This document shows, piece after piece, positions 8,968 to 19,111 of a stretch of DNA of 64,000 nucleotides. Each line of letters starts with the position of its first letter. The first letter of the stretch is position 1. The position numbers were made by a program, and so were the translations under genes. The stretch is from positions 248,001 through 312,000 of the forward strand of contig NZ_JACGVG010000036.1 of the NCBI RefSeq assembly GCF_014077095.1. Reading direction: 5' to 3'. Source of the DNA: Colwellia sp. MB02u-6. GTDB lineage: Bacteria > Pseudomonadota > Gammaproteobacteria > Enterobacterales > Alteromonadaceae. Below the pieces are notes generated by a model that worked only from the letters and a program-made list of their open reading frames with translations, searched no databases and was not told the DNA's origin.

Positions 8968-10767
8968 TTGCAAGCCACTTCCCCTACAACATTAACTGAA
9001 GCTCTTAAACATCATTTTGGTTATCAGAGCTTTCGTGCTGGCCAAGAAGACATTATTAATTATGCACTTCAGGGACGTGACAGCTTAGTATTGATGCCCA
9101 CCGGTGGTGGAAAATCAATGTGCTATCAGCTGCCAGCAACCTTAATGCCGGGTGTCACTATTGTTGTTTCACCCTTAATTGCATTAATGAAAGATCAAGT
9201 TGACGGCCTAGTTAACCAAGGAATATCAGCAGCTTATGTCAATTCATCACTCGACACTGAGACCATTAACGATATATTTCGACGTCTAGGTCAAGGTGAA
9301 ATAAAGCTACTTTATGTTGCTCCTGAACGGCTGAAAAATTATTATTTTATTCAAGGTTTATCGCAACTCAACATCAGTTTATTTGCGATTGATGAAGCTC
9401 ATTGTATATCGCAATGGGGGCATGATTTTCGCCCCGCGTACACACAATTGCATCTGCTAAAGCAAAATTTTCCGTATGTCCCTGTGATGGCGTTAACCGC
9501 AACAGCGGATGTGACAACACGCCGAGATATTTTACAACAATTGGCTTTGCATGAACCCTACATTCACCTTGATAGTTTTGACCGACCTAATATTCGTTTT
9601 ACCTTGGCAGATAAATATCAAGGTGAGCAACAAGTCATGGGTTATATCAACAAGCGTAAAGACGAATGTGGCATCATTTATTGTAATAGCCGTTGGCAAG
9701 TTGAAAAACTAGCAAAAAATTTAGCACAAATGGGCATTAATTGTGCGGCTTATCATGCCGGATTAGAGTCTGAAATTCGTAATATTATTCAAGATAAATT
9801 TGCCAAAGATGATATTCAGATAGTAATAGCAACAGTGGCTTTTGGGCTTGGCATTAATAAATCCAACGTCCGTTTTGTTATTCACTATGAGCCGCCAAAA
9901 ACACTAGAGTCATACTATCAAGAAATAGGCCGTGCTGGGCGTGATGGCTTACCCGCAGAGGCGCTTTTTCTTTATGATGAAAAAGACGTTGAACGTATTA
10001 GCAAACGTATTGCCGAAGGTGAAAATGAACAACGCGTTAACGTTGAATTACAACGTTTTCAAGCCATGCGAGGTTTTATTGATGCGCAAACCTGTCGGCG
10101 TAGAGTCGTATTAAACTACTTTGCCGAGTTTACTGAAAAAAGTTGCGGTAACTGTGATATTTGTTTGGATCCACCGAGTCAATTTGACGCGACAAAAGCA
10201 GCGCAAATGGTGCTTTCTTGTGTCTATAGAATTGAAGGAAAGGGTGATGTTGAGCATGTTGTTGCAATTTTACGGGCTGAACTTAATGATAAAATCATTA
10301 CCTTGGGTCATGACAAAGTATCAACTTTTGGTATTGGCAGCGACAAAACACCCAGCTATTGGTTTTCAATCGTCCGGCAATTGATTCATTTAGGCTATTT
10401 ACAACAAGATATCGCTGCTCAGTCGAACTTATGTCTCACACAAGCGTCTGGTGCGGTTTTAAAAGGACAACAGCCGCTGTTGTTGGCCACTCCTCGTTTA
10501 CAAAAAGCGAGCTATTGGCAAGGCAATAAACGCGATAAAGTCTACGATAGAGCGTTATTTGCTAAGCTAAGATTATTGCGTAAAGAAATAGCTAGTCTTG
10601 AAGACATAGCGCCATTTATTGTCTTTAACGATGCCACATTAGCGGAATTGGCCAGAGTAAAACCTTTAACTTCAAGGCAGATGCTTAATGTCAGTGGTAT
10701 TGGTGACACTAAACTTGCACGCTATGGTGAACCGTTTCTCTCTTTGATTAAACAGCACAAAAACTAA
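8968..10767 (+). CDS. recQ: ATP-dependent DNA helicase RecQ
   Basis: 3'-5' helicase of recombination and replication-fork repair. In 599 residues it has the full RecQ layout: motif 0 [10 protein letters not shown], Walker A PTGGGKS (44-50), DEAH box (142-145), [44 protein letters not shown], a zinc site ([10 protein letters not shown]...CGNCDIC), a winged helix, and a C-terminal HRDC domain ending near [12 protein letters not shown]. The start is TTG at 8968 (reads [13 protein letters not shown]), with GAAGA upstream. A strong hairpin terminator follows. Confidence 0.96.
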   Translation: MQATSPTTLTEALKHHFGYQSFRAGQEDIINYALQGRDSLVLMPTGGGKSMCYQLPATLMPGVTIVVSPLIALMKDQVDGLVNQGISAAYVNSSLDTETINDIFRRLGQGEIKLLYVAPERLKNYYFIQGLSQLNISLFAIDEAHCISQWGHDFRPAYTQLHLLKQNFPYVPVMALTATADVTTRRDILQQLALHEPYIHLDSFDRPNIRFTLADKYQGEQQVMGYINKRKDECGIIYCNSRWQVEKLAKNLAQMGINCAAYHAGLESEIRNIIQDKFAKDDIQIVIATVAFGLGINKSNVRFVIHYEPPKTLESYYQEIGRAGRDGLPAEALFLYDEKDVERISKRIAEGENEQRVNVELQRFQAMRGFIDAQTCRRRVVLNYFAEFTEKSCGNCDICLDPPSQFDATKAAQMVLSCVYRIEGKGDVEHVVAILRAELNDKIITLGHDKVSTFGIGSDKTPSYWFSIVRQLIHLGYLQQDIAAQSNLCLTQASGAVLKGQQPLLLATPRLQKASYWQGNKRDKVYDRALFAKLRLLRKEIASLEDIAPFIVFNDATLAELARVKPLTSRQMLNVSGIGDTKLARYGEPFLSLIKQHKN

Positions 10768-10791
10768 AGCCTAAGCGGGAACAAGTAAACA

Positions 10792-10817
10792 AAAAAAGCG
10801 CCTAATAGCGCTTTTTT
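10792..10817. terminator. Bidirectional intrinsic terminator between recQ and cytochrome c
   Basis: A perfect 10-bp stem (AAAAAAGCGC at 10792-10801 with GCGCTTTTTT at 10808-10817) around a 6-nt loop. The A-run and T-run make it work on both strands, serving recQ on the plus strand and the convergent cytochrome gene on the minus strand. Confidence 0.9.
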
Positions 10818-10834
10818 AACCTAAAAAATTAAGG

Positions 10835-11134
10835 TTATTTAAGACTTGAGTAGTATGCTGAAATGTTAGCAATATCGTCGTCAGATAATCCCATCGCCAT
10901 TGGGCCCATTACTGCGTTTTTACGTTGGCCTGATCTAAAGTTTTTCAATTGCTGAGCTAGATAAGCTTCTTTTTGGCCAGCAAGGTTCGGATACATTGGG
11001 ATAGCGGAAATACCCGCAGCACCATGACAAGCTGAACACATGGCAGTTTTTGCTTTGCCGGCAGCTGCGTCACCAGCGAATGCAGGTGAAGCCATCATAA
11101 CAGTAGCAGCAATAGCTAAAGTAAATTTTTTCAT
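10835..11134 (-). CDS. Periplasmic class I cytochrome c (c553/c5-like)
   Basis: A 99-residue monohaem cytochrome c. It starts with a clear Sec signal peptide ([20 protein letters not shown], cut after residue 20). The haem-binding motif is CSACH (33-37), and candidate axial methionines lie in the [12 protein letters not shown] block (76-81). The [14 protein letters not shown] segment is typical of small periplasmic electron carriers feeding terminal oxidases. AGAGA sits upstream of the ATG. It stands alone, convergent with recQ. The precise redox partner cannot be told from sequence. Confidence 0.92.
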   Translation of the reverse strand: MKKFTLAIAATVMMASPAFAGDAAAGKAKTAMCSACHGAAGISAIPMYPNLAGQKEAYLAQQLKNFRSGQRKNAVMGPMAMGLSDDDIANISAYYSSLK

Positions 11135-11328
11135 AAATATTATCTCTCTTTGGTCAATAATTTTTAAAGGATCCTCAATTGATTATATGTAAAAAGTATA
11201 CTGTTGTCGTGGCTTTTTTTGCGATCGTATCAGGATGAAAATTTATCTAATATTTTGTGGCGCTAATACAAGTTTTAAGCAACTGATTACGATTAACTTA
11301 ACTGAACTTAAACTAAGAAGAAAATGGT

Positions 11329-11643
11329 ATGCAGATAAAAAATAATATAGAAATCATCAATGTTGAGGAAATAAATCCAAGCACATTACACCTTAGTTTT
11401 AATCTTGAATGGACCATGGATGATAAGACAGCAGTTATTGATCATATTTTACTAAGTGTATCAGCAAAAGTGTTAGAGGTTTTACAAGGTGCAGACCTGT
11501 ATTGTTTAAGAATAAAGTATAGTGACTATGAGTTTTTACTAAACTTTGAAGAGTACAGTCATGCATGTTGGATCGAGTGTATTACAGCGCAAGACCACAC
11601 TGGACTGCAGGAAATTAAGCTGCTGTTGTCATCAGGATCTTAG
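11329..11643 (+). CDS. Small conserved protein, probably DUF3630 family
   Basis: A 104-residue acidic protein without signal peptide or membrane segment. The pattern LHLSFNLEW, then a helix, then YEFLLNFEEYSHACWIECI fits my memory of the DUF3630 family found in Alteromonadales, but I cannot confirm this without a search. The ATG at 11329 is preceded by AAGAAGAAAATGGT, a possible ribosome site. It lies between the cytochrome c gene (divergent) and the DUF523 gene (same strand, 67 bp downstream). The function is unknown. Confidence 0.65.
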   Translation: MQIKNNIEIINVEEINPSTLHLSFNLEWTMDDKTAVIDHILLSVSAKVLEVLQGADLYCLRIKYSDYEFLLNFEEYSHACWIECITAQDHTGLQEIKLLLSSGS

Positions 11644-11710
11644 TAGACTTTCAGTTGATATTATTTAATCACAGTATGATATTAATTTAAGAATATAGGG
11701 TTGAAAAGTA

Positions 11711-12178
11711 ATGGAAAAAATCCTCATCAGTAGCTGCTTTTTAGGCAATAAAGTCAGATATGATGGTGGTGATAATTTATTAACTCATACCACGCTAATA
11801 CGTTGGAAAGAAGATCGGCGCTTGGTGGTTATTTGTCCGGAGTTAGCTGGCGGATTAACAACACCAAGAGCGCCAGCAGAAATTCAAATGATTGGCGAAA
11901 AAATAATCGTGAAAACTATTATGGGTCATGATGTCAGCCATGCTTTTGAACAAGGCGCTAATCAGGCGCTATTGCTCTGCCAAAAACATAATATTCGTTA
12001 TGCACTATTAAAAGAATCTAGCCCATCATGTGGCAGTTCCAGTATTTACAATGGCCAATTCAATCAACAGAAGATACCAGGGCAAGGTATCACCACCACT
12101 ATCTTAAGAGCAAACGGCATAAAAGTATTTTCAGAGAAAAACCTCGCCGAACTCATTAGCAAGTTAACACTGAGTTAA
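11711..12178 (+). CDS. DUF523 family protein
   Basis: A 155-residue cytosolic protein with the DUF523 signature: ISSCFLGNKVRYDGG at the start, ICPELAGGLTTPRAPAEI in the middle, and LKESSPSCGSSSIYNG with its two conserved cysteine/serine-rich loops, then GQGITTTILRANGIKVFSE. DUF523 proteins are widespread, and the conserved cysteines suggest metal or iron-sulfur binding; the role is not established. The length is usual for the single-domain form. Its 3' end overlaps by about 3 nt the tail of the decayed GGDEF gene coming from the other strand. Confidence 0.9.
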   Translation: MEKILISSCFLGNKVRYDGGDNLLTHTTLIRWKEDRRLVVICPELAGGLTTPRAPAEIQMIGEKIIVKTIMGHDVSHAFEQGANQALLLCQKHNIRYALLKESSPSCGSSSIYNGQFNQQKIPGQGITTTILRANGIKVFSEKNLAELISKLTLS

Positions 12179-13183
12179 CTATTGGCGATACTAATGAAAT
12201 TAGTTTGGCGATTAGCATGATGTTTAATCAGTGTACGAGTCTGGCCGATGATATTATAAGCACTTGTGGCGACATTATAATCACTGCCCCCCATGCTGAG
12301 AGTTATTTGTGGCAAACGAGTACCTGATTTACTACTAATAAATCTTAACTTTTCTATACTTTGTCGAATTTTTCAGCAATTTCGCCAGCCATGCTGCGTT
12401 CAACACCTGGCAGTAGAATCAAAAACTCATCCCAGCCGATCTTATCGGAAAGCCAACTTCATCGACGTAACGGCTAATTTTATTCGCTATTTTTGTCAGT
12501 AACACGTCACTGATCAGTGGCCCCAAACTTTCATTCATCTGATAGAAGTGATCGATATTAATCACTATCGCCACAACCTGCTGATCTGGATCAGCAGAGA
12601 ACCAAAGTTCTAAATGCTTCACCATAGCTTTACGATTATATAATTTAGTTAAAGGGTCTAAATAAATTTCTTTTTTTACGTCTGCTAATTCTGAGTGCAA
12701 TACCTCAGTAAACTGTTTTGATACCAGTAATTGCTCAACAATTTTTCTTGTTCTAGTTTGAACTTTTGAGTTGTTTGGCAGATTTTTTTAATCGCAATAA
12801 ATATTTCGTCTTTATCAGTCGAGTTTAAACGCGCCATATTTTCATCTAATTGAGTCACTAGTGGTTTTGTGCAAGAGAAAGACTGTTTACTATTGGCTTG
12901 TAAATCGATTAATACTTCATCAAGATCGTCAATTAACTCTCCTCGAAAGGCACTTTTCACTAAAAAATATTGGCTATATATCTGTTCTAAAAAGAAGTTA
13001 TCAAGCTTTTTAACCACAGCTAATTGTTTTTCAATGGCAGTATTAAGTGCTTTTGAATGTTTGTTGAGGTAGCCGTAACTCACCGCGTAATTAATTGGCG
13101 TCGCTGCTATATGCCATAACTGTAATTGCTTGATGGCGGCGTGCATTTTTTTCGGCTGTGACTATAGAATCATGGTACTTCAT
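12175..13183 (-). pseudogene. Diguanylate cyclase (GGDEF) gene inactivated by four frameshifts
   Basis: Reading across frames from ATG at 13183 (MKYHDSIVTAEK) gives about 335 residues: a helical N-terminal sensory region, then a GGDEF domain (LDPLTKLYNRKAM, VINIDHFYQMNESLGP) and a C-terminal tail (LPQITLSMGGSDYN...TLIKHHANRQ). Four shifts break it: at the T7 run 13146-13152, at T5 12742-12746, around 12436-12450, and at T5 12369-12373. The signature itself reads GWDEF (12423-12437) instead of GGDEF, which would impair GTP binding even in a repaired frame. Three of the four indels are in homopolymers, so some could be sequencing errors; the W substitution argues for genuine decay. Confidence 0.8.
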
Positions 13184-13620
13184 TATTAAAACCTTTGACC
13201 TACGGCATTCACTAATAATAACTGGTAAGCTACTCTGTAATAATTTCAGTAAGAATACTACAATAAAAAGTATTAAAAACAACAATGAAGCTAATTATAC
13301 TGGTTTATTGTTCACTTAACTCTCATGGTAATAAAACCCTAATATGGTCTTTGTTCTATCTTAGCCATCTATCGTGTTTTTTTAATATAATATTTTTTAC
13401 ACACATGTGCTTAATCAGCAACAATAATCTGTGTAACTCAGTCTTTATCAACTGACATAAACAGCTATTTTAAGATCTTGTCGCTAGCAGTGAAAGCTTG
13501 TGTATAAGCACAACGAGAAAATCATCATGTCAGAGAAAAATTTTCTTTATAAATACTTATCTTTTGTTATGGTATTTAGTTATTGAGTTTCCTGTGTAAA
13601 TTAATCTTTGAGATCTTGTC
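13184..13620. other. Intergenic stretch of about 440 bp
   Basis: AT-rich sequence between the start of the decayed GGDEF gene and the DUF885 lipoprotein gene. It should hold the promoter of the latter. A minus-strand frame extending to 13285 starts with a hydrophobic run (MLFLILFIVV), which could be an in-frame membrane anchor of the decayed cyclase. I see no RNA gene, clear terminator or repeat. Confidence 0.4.
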
Positions 13621-15402
13621 ATGAAAGTATTTTCAATCACCCTATTTTTAATTTTTTTTGTTATGGCATGTCAATCGCCAAAGCTTCAAGTGGGCTTAGT
13701 GAACCATAATCTTGCAGAGATCATTAAAGACTATCAGCTCTTTAATGATCTGCAAAGCCCATTTAATCAAGATATTGCTGGAAAAACCAACCGCCAATTA
13801 CCTGATTTATCACCCGACACCCTTAAGCAGCAGCATCAAACGTTACGTGTTATTTATCAACGTTTAACGATGGTTACCGTTCAAGATCTGCAGCAAGATG
13901 AGATCATTAATCATGCGGTGTTGTCCTATACCGTGAAAAATCAATTGGATAGTTATACTAACAAAGAGCATTACATGCCGCTAACGGCGGAGTCAGGCTT
14001 TCATGTTTGGATCAGCCGTATAAAGAGCCAAGTAAGTTTTAAAACTGAACAAGATTATCGTGACTACCTCACTCGACTAGGCGCTTTAGCAAAATATTTT
14101 TCTCAGCAAATGTACTGGATGGATAAAGGCATTGAAGCGGGTATCACCCAGCCTAAAATAGTCTTACAAGGTTTTGAAGAATCGATTCAAGCTTTTATCA
14201 AAACAGATGCGACATTAAGCAGCTATTATCAGCCATTTTTAACGCTGCCAGCGTATTTCCCCCCAGCACTTAAATTGGAACTACAAGCACAAGCCGCCAA
14301 CATTATTTTAACTAGTGTTATGCCAAGCTATCAAAAATACTATGATTATATGGTGAAACGTTACCAACCCAATGCAAGAGAAAATATTGCCGCTAGCTCT
14401 TTACCTAACGGCGAAAATTATTATCTAAATAGGTTACAGCATTACACTACTTTGCCGCTTTCAGTTGATGAGGTACATAACACAGGTTTAGCCGAGGTGA
14501 AGCGGATCAGAGGCGAGATGGACAATATTATTCAGCAATTAAACTTTACCGGCAGCTTTGCTGATTTTGTCCATTTTTTGCGTACCGATAAACAATTTTA
14601 TGCCACAAGCCCAGAAGACTTGTTAAAAGAAGCTTCATTTATAGCGAAAAAAATGGATGCTCAATTACCTAAATTATTTAAAACCTTACCGCGCACACCT
14701 TACGGCGTTATTGAGGTGCCTGCTAACATTGCCCCTAAATACACCACGGGACGATACTCTGGACCATCACGAGATAATCAGGCCGGTAACTATTGGGTCA
14801 ACACTTATCGGTTAGATCGTCGACCCTTATATGTTTTAGAGGCGTTAACCTTACATGAAGCGGTGCCAGGTCATCATTTACAAGGTTCCATTGCCCGAGA
14901 AATGCAAAATGTACCTAAATTTAGAAATAATACTTATATCTCAGCGTTTGGCGAAGGTTGGGGGCTTTATTCTGAGTATTTAGGCTTAGAAGTGGGCTTT
15001 TATAAAAGTCCTTATAGTAACTTTGGCCGATTAACTTATGAAATGTGGCGTGCTTGTCGACTGGTGGTTGATACGGGCATGCATGCGAAAGGTTGGAGTC
15101 GCGAGCGAGCGATGAACTATTTAGCTAATAATACGGCATTATCGCTGCACAACGTTCAAACTGAAATTGACCGCTATATCTCTTGGCCGGGACAAGCCTT
15201 GTCTTATAAAATGGGCGAATTAACCATTAAAAAACTTCGTAAAATGGCTGAGCAAGCCTTAGGCCAACACTTTGATTTGAGAGAGTTTCATGATCAAGTT
15301 TTGAAAAATGGCTCAATGCCATTATCAATGTTAGAAAACGTAATGATGGAGTATATTGCAAACAAAAAGGCTAAGCAGGAAGAGCCATCAAGCGTAAATT
15401 AA
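13621..15402 (+). CDS. DUF885 family lipoprotein, putative zinc metallopeptidase
   Basis: A 593-residue DUF885 protein. The N-terminus is a lipoprotein signal (MKVFSITLFLIFFVMAC, lipobox cysteine at 17), so it is probably membrane-anchored and faces the periplasm. The hallmark HEAVPGHHLQ starts at residue 412, a gluzincin-like HExxxGHH zinc site, followed by AFGEGWGLYSEYLG, which supplies the third ligand. The tail has the family helix WPGQALSYKMGELTIKKLRK. Family members are thought to be peptidases, with substrates mostly unknown. It is a single gene with its own upstream region; no strong terminator follows. Confidence 0.88.
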   Translation: MKVFSITLFLIFFVMACQSPKLQVGLVNHNLAEIIKDYQLFNDLQSPFNQDIAGKTNRQLPDLSPDTLKQQHQTLRVIYQRLTMVTVQDLQQDEIINHAVLSYTVKNQLDSYTNKEHYMPLTAESGFHVWISRIKSQVSFKTEQDYRDYLTRLGALAKYFSQQMYWMDKGIEAGITQPKIVLQGFEESIQAFIKTDATLSSYYQPFLTLPAYFPPALKLELQAQAANIILTSVMPSYQKYYDYMVKRYQPNARENIAASSLPNGENYYLNRLQHYTTLPLSVDEVHNTGLAEVKRIRGEMDNIIQQLNFTGSFADFVHFLRTDKQFYATSPEDLLKEASFIAKKMDAQLPKLFKTLPRTPYGVIEVPANIAPKYTTGRYSGPSRDNQAGNYWVNTYRLDRRPLYVLEALTLHEAVPGHHLQGSIAREMQNVPKFRNNTYISAFGEGWGLYSEYLGLEVGFYKSPYSNFGRLTYEMWRACRLVVDTGMHAKGWSRERAMNYLANNTALSLHNVQTEIDRYISWPGQALSYKMGELTIKKLRKMAEQALGQHFDLREFHDQVLKNGSMPLSMLENVMMEYIANKKAKQEEPSSVN

Positions 15403-15804
15403 ACCGCAACAAAGGATCACATAGCAGACACAGTTTCTAGAGATTATGATGACGAGGTGATAGCTTAAGCTAAGCTATGCTTGTATTTACAAGTGGCGGT
15501 TTCAGCACTTTTATTCGTCATTTTTTGTCTTGGATTTTTACTGGCTTTGTGCTTATTTTGAGCTTTATAACGTCAAGTGCGATTATAGCTAAGGTACTTT
15601 ATTTATTATTCAGACAAGCTACGTGGATTTTTATATGCGCCAATATTATGCCTATTTCATTAAGTGATTAGCCAAGCAAATAAAGCGACAGGCCGAGTAT
15701 AAAATTGCTACAAAACTAGTCTTGCATTGGAACTATTACATGGTATAAATTTTATACCTCAAAAGATAAACAGTCTCTCCCCCAGAATAGGAAACCAACG
15801 TTCA
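15403..15804. other. Intergenic stretch of about 400 bp with one small hairpin
   Basis: Contains an 8-bp inverted repeat (15460-15467 with 15471-15478, 3-nt loop) without a T-run. A 64-codon open frame at 15477-15671 encodes a hydrophobic peptide, but it lacks a ribosome site and recognisable homology, so I do not call it a gene. The remainder should hold the promoter for the TPR protein. Confidence 0.4.
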
Positions 15805-17640
15805 ATGAAACGAATGCTGTTGGGTATTTTAATAAATTTTTGCCTTTTGCTTACGGCTCAAGCGAACTCAATAAGCAGCGATAAAAACTATCGTCAATTG
15901 CTTGATGCTTATTATCTTCAAGATAAAGAGTTACTGATGTCTCAAGCTGTTGTTGACGTTGCGCAAGCCGTAGTAAACAATCCTAATAAATACAGTCGTC
16001 ATCGGCTTGCCAAGGCATTTTCCTTGTTGTCAGATGTTGCCTTTAATCGTGGTAACTTGTCAGTGGCATTGCAATTTGCCCAAGATGGTAGGGCAATAGA
16101 GCAGGCTGATGTCGATTTACATTTAGACTTATTATTGAAAATTTCCCGCGGTTATTATGCTCAAGGTCAATATATTCAGTTAAGAGAAACCTCACAAACA
16201 GCGGTATGGTTGTCTGATCAAGCCAATAATATGAATTATCATTTGCAGGCACTGGCTTATTCAGTGGTGGCTTATGCTTTAAATGATGACTACGCTTTGG
16301 CCGTAAAAGAGTTAACTAAAGTTGAAAGTCTACTGAGCCAAAACCAGCAAAGTGTTGACCAGATCACTCTCTTAGAAATTATTGCTGAAGCGCATTTTTA
16401 TTTATCAGAATACGACAACGCGGTAGAGTTGCTTAATCACGTATTACAATTACGTACAGATATGTCAAGAACAGCGGGTATTGCCCACAGCTATCATTTA
16501 GTCGCGAATGCCTATTACCAATTACAGCAATATGATGACGCTTATAACGCTTTTTGGCAGTCGCTACAATTTGCCAAGCAGTATAAATTGCCTATTCGCG
16601 TCGCCTATGCAGAACTTGGTTTAGGACAAGTCTTATATCAACAGCAGCAGTTTACGTTGTCAAAAGTACGCTTGCTTAATGCCCACGCAGTTTTTAATCA
16701 GCATAACTTAGTACGGTTTAAGTTATCTGCGAAAATTGCTTTAGTAAGGGTGCTCTACGCTGTAGATAAGCCTACAGAAGCTGATACTATGCTGCTCTCT
16801 GCCCAGTCTTTAGCCGAAAATGTCGTGCTGTCGCCACAACAAATAGTTTTGTTTTTATTGCTCACAGACTACTACAGCAAACAAAAGCTATTTGAGCAGG
16901 CAATCGAGGCACAAAAGCATTATCTCACCCTGTATCAAGCATTGTATTCCAATGTCAGTGTAAAAAATTCATTAGCGGCTATCACTACATCGGCCAGTCA
17001 TAAAGCCAAAAAATTGGCCTTGAATTTAGCGGAACAAAGCCAACTGAGTTTAGCGTTTAGTGAGAAGTATAATCGCCAACAATTGTGGATTATATTACTT
17101 GCTAGCATGCTAAGTTGTAGCTTACTTTTTATCATTTATTGCTTTTTTCAAGCGCATCATAAACGCCTTAATCATCACTACGATGAAATAGAGTTGCCCC
17201 AAAACCATTTAACACAAGCGGTGCAAACTAAACGTTGGTATCAACAGCAATATAAAATGGCAAGAAAGTATCAATATAATATTTCAGTCGCCTATTTAAA
17301 GGTTGAAAACTGGCAAGAGCTCAATTTTCGTTTTAACCATAAAGTGTTAGCTGATGTTAGCCAAGTACTGGCCACCATTATTAGCGAAAATCTTGATGCC
17401 GAAGACTATGCGGGTGTTATTAGTGATGGGGAGTACTTGTTTTTGTGTCCACATCAAACGCCAGAGCAAGTACTGATTAAATTTACCCGCATAAAGCAGG
17501 CAATAAAAACCCGGTTTTTTGCTAACTTAGGCAATTATTCTGTCAACGTTATTTTTTCGATTGCAGCACCTAGTATTCAGGATATTGATCCCTATGTTTT
17601 TCTTTCTCGATTGAGTGAGTGTTCTGATATTAAGGAATAG
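15805..17640 (+). CDS. TPR-repeat membrane protein with a degenerate GGDEF-like tail
   Basis: From ATG at 15805 (MKRMLLGILINF, a signal peptide ending near TAQA) about 611 residues: a long periplasmic region of TPR-like helices (for example HSYHLVANAYYQLQQYDDAYNAFWQSL), one membrane segment (WIILLASMLSCSLLFIIYCFF), and a cytoplasmic GGDEF-like domain. In that domain the active-site loop reads SDGEYLFL where GGDEF/GGEEF is expected, so it is probably not a cyclase. This layout is common in Alteromonadales signalling proteins. The frame extends upstream to 15727, but the signal peptide fixes the start at 15805. Ligand and partners are unknown. Confidence 0.78.
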   Translation: MKRMLLGILINFCLLLTAQANSISSDKNYRQLLDAYYLQDKELLMSQAVVDVAQAVVNNPNKYSRHRLAKAFSLLSDVAFNRGNLSVALQFAQDGRAIEQADVDLHLDLLLKISRGYYAQGQYIQLRETSQTAVWLSDQANNMNYHLQALAYSVVAYALNDDYALAVKELTKVESLLSQNQQSVDQITLLEIIAEAHFYLSEYDNAVELLNHVLQLRTDMSRTAGIAHSYHLVANAYYQLQQYDDAYNAFWQSLQFAKQYKLPIRVAYAELGLGQVLYQQQQFTLSKVRLLNAHAVFNQHNLVRFKLSAKIALVRVLYAVDKPTEADTMLLSAQSLAENVVLSPQQIVLFLLLTDYYSKQKLFEQAIEAQKHYLTLYQALYSNVSVKNSLAAITTSASHKAKKLALNLAEQSQLSLAFSEKYNRQQLWIILLASMLSCSLLFIIYCFFQAHHKRLNHHYDEIELPQNHLTQAVQTKRWYQQQYKMARKYQYNISVAYLKVENWQELNFRFNHKVLADVSQVLATIISENLDAEDYAGVISDGEYLFLCPHQTPEQVLIKFTRIKQAIKTRFFANLGNYSVNVIFSIAAPSIQDIDPYVFLSRLSECSDIKE

Positions 17641-18253
17641 CTGAGTAGGAATCATACTTTCTAGCGATGGAAGTTAATTTAATAAATGGTATGAGCAGAT
17701 CATTACACATTTATTTTTAATCACCACAAAAAAGCTACTCTTAGGAGCTATTATTTGGATAACTGTTTGAACTAAGCTCTAATGACAATACTGGGCAAGG
17801 CCCTAACTTCGCCATCATCAGAAATCGTTGCGGCATTATCATCACATAACAAAATAGCGATATTGCCAGATTTACTATGACGAATAAAAGATAGGTCATA
17901 TCCAAGTTGTGCCAGCGAAAATTTATCCCACAAGTTTGATTTTCGTGGCGTATATTGACGTCTTTATAGTAATAATTCTCGTTCAAAAACTGTGTGTACA
18001 ACAGCCTACTTTTTACATTGTTACGATACATTTCACAATATAATATTATAAATATCATGTATCTAGTGATAACAACATAGCCTAGATCTTATCAATATTA
18101 ATAGTTAAGTTGTTACTACTTGCTAACCATTTTATTCATGGGCTGAGATGATTTATTACTTATATTGTTTCAAAAGATTTAGTACGTTATGTTTAAAGCT
18201 ATAGCAGGTTATAATGTTCTTAATTGGTCACAATTAATTAGAGTTATATTTTT
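17641..18253. other. Gene-poor stretch of about 610 bp
   Basis: AT-rich spacer between the TPR gene and tesB. Its middle holds the possible coding remnant listed separately at 17772-17963. The part from 17964 to 18253 should carry the tesB promoter; I see no RNA gene and no strong hairpin in it. A 105-codon minus-strand frame here (17741-18058) does not look like protein. Confidence 0.4.
17772..17963 (-). pseudogene. Possible 3' remnant of an unidentified gene
   Basis: A minus-strand frame of about 63 codons without a start codon ends at a TAG (17772-17774). Its translation reads like real protein: WDKFSLAQLGYDLSFIRHS, then SGNIAILLCDDNAATISDDG and EVRALPSIVIRA, with alternating strand patterns and normal codon use. 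An in-frame stop lies just upstream at 17964-17966. I do not recognise the family. It may be the leftover C-terminus of a deleted gene; it could also be chance. Confidence 0.35.
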
Positions 18254-19111
18254 ATGAGTCAGGTATTGAAAGATCTTTCTGCGTTGTTAAAACTAGAAGT
18301 AATAGAGCAAGGTATTTATCGTGGTGAAAGCCAAGATTTAGGCTTTAAAGCCTTATTTGGTGGCCAAGTGATGGGGCAAGCATTGTCAGCAGCACAAGAG
18401 ACTGTGGCAGTAACTCATAATGTGCACTCATTCCATTCCTATTTTTTAAGACCGGGCGATGCCACTAAACCTGTAGTTTACCAAGTAGAAAATATTCGTG
18501 ATGGCCGCAGCTTTAATACTCGACGTGTCAACGCTATTCAAAATGGTCAGGCTATTTTTTACATGACCGCTTCATTTCAACAGCATGAGCAGGGTTTTGA
18601 CCACCAAGATGTTATGCCATTGGTGCCTGGTCCTGAAGAGTTAAATTCATATACAGATTTTATTTTCGACCATCAAGCGTCTATTCCAGAAGAAATTCGT
18701 GGTAAATTTTTATCTGAAAAACCGATCGAAACAAGACCCGTGGAGCAGTATAACTGGCTAAAACCAGAAAGAACTGACGCTAAGTGTCATATGTGGATAA
18801 AGTCTAATGGTAACTTACCTGATGATCTTCGTATCCATACCTATTTATTAGCTTATTCTTCGGACTTTTCTTTTTTGCCAACGGCTTTATTTCCACATGG
18901 AGTAAGCTACTGGCAGCCAAATTTTCAACTGGCCACAATAGATCACTCCATGTGGTTTCATCGCCCATTTCGTATAGATGAATGGCTACTTTACTGTATT
19001 GATAGCCCGTCAGCGAGCAGTGGCCGTGGCCTAGTAAGAGGACAAATATTTAACCGTGCAGGTTTATTAGTTGCCTCTACTATGCAAGAAGGCGTTATGC
19101 GTCAGCGTTAG
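18254..19111 (+). CDS. tesB: Acyl-CoA thioesterase II
   Basis: A 285-residue double-hotdog thioesterase that hydrolyses acyl-CoA to fatty acid and CoA in the cytosol. The first half has the TesB block FGGQVMGQALSAAQET and HSFHSYFLRPGD; the second has LAYSSDFSFLPTALFPHG with the catalytic aspartate, the SMWFHRPFRIDEWLLY segment, and the GRGLVRGQIFNRAGLLVASTMQEG block. The length equals that of the E. coli enzyme (286 aa). The 3' end overlaps the convergent MscS-family gene by 17 nt, so there is no room for a terminator. Confidence 0.95.
   Translation: MSQVLKDLSALLKLEVIEQGIYRGESQDLGFKALFGGQVMGQALSAAQETVAVTHNVHSFHSYFLRPGDATKPVVYQVENIRDGRSFNTRRVNAIQNGQAIFYMTASFQQHEQGFDHQDVMPLVPGPEELNSYTDFIFDHQASIPEEIRGKFLSEKPIETRPVEQYNWLKPERTDAKCHMWIKSNGNLPDDLRIHTYLLAYSSDFSFLPTALFPHGVSYWQPNFQLATIDHSMWFHRPFRIDEWLLYCIDSPSASSGRGLVRGQIFNRAGLLVASTMQEGVMRQR

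Noticed and set aside
11329-13183. Small DUF genes with a decayed cyclase as a possible defence or accessory island
   Set aside because: The genes are conserved housekeeping-like families with no mobility gene, boundary repeat or composition change.
15477-15671. 64-codon open frame with a hydrophobic product
   Set aside because: No ribosome site, no recognisable family, located in an AT-rich spacer; probably chance.
17741-18058. 105-codon minus-strand open frame
   Set aside because: The composition is poor and the frame differs from the protein-like remnant inside it (17772-17963); treated as chance.
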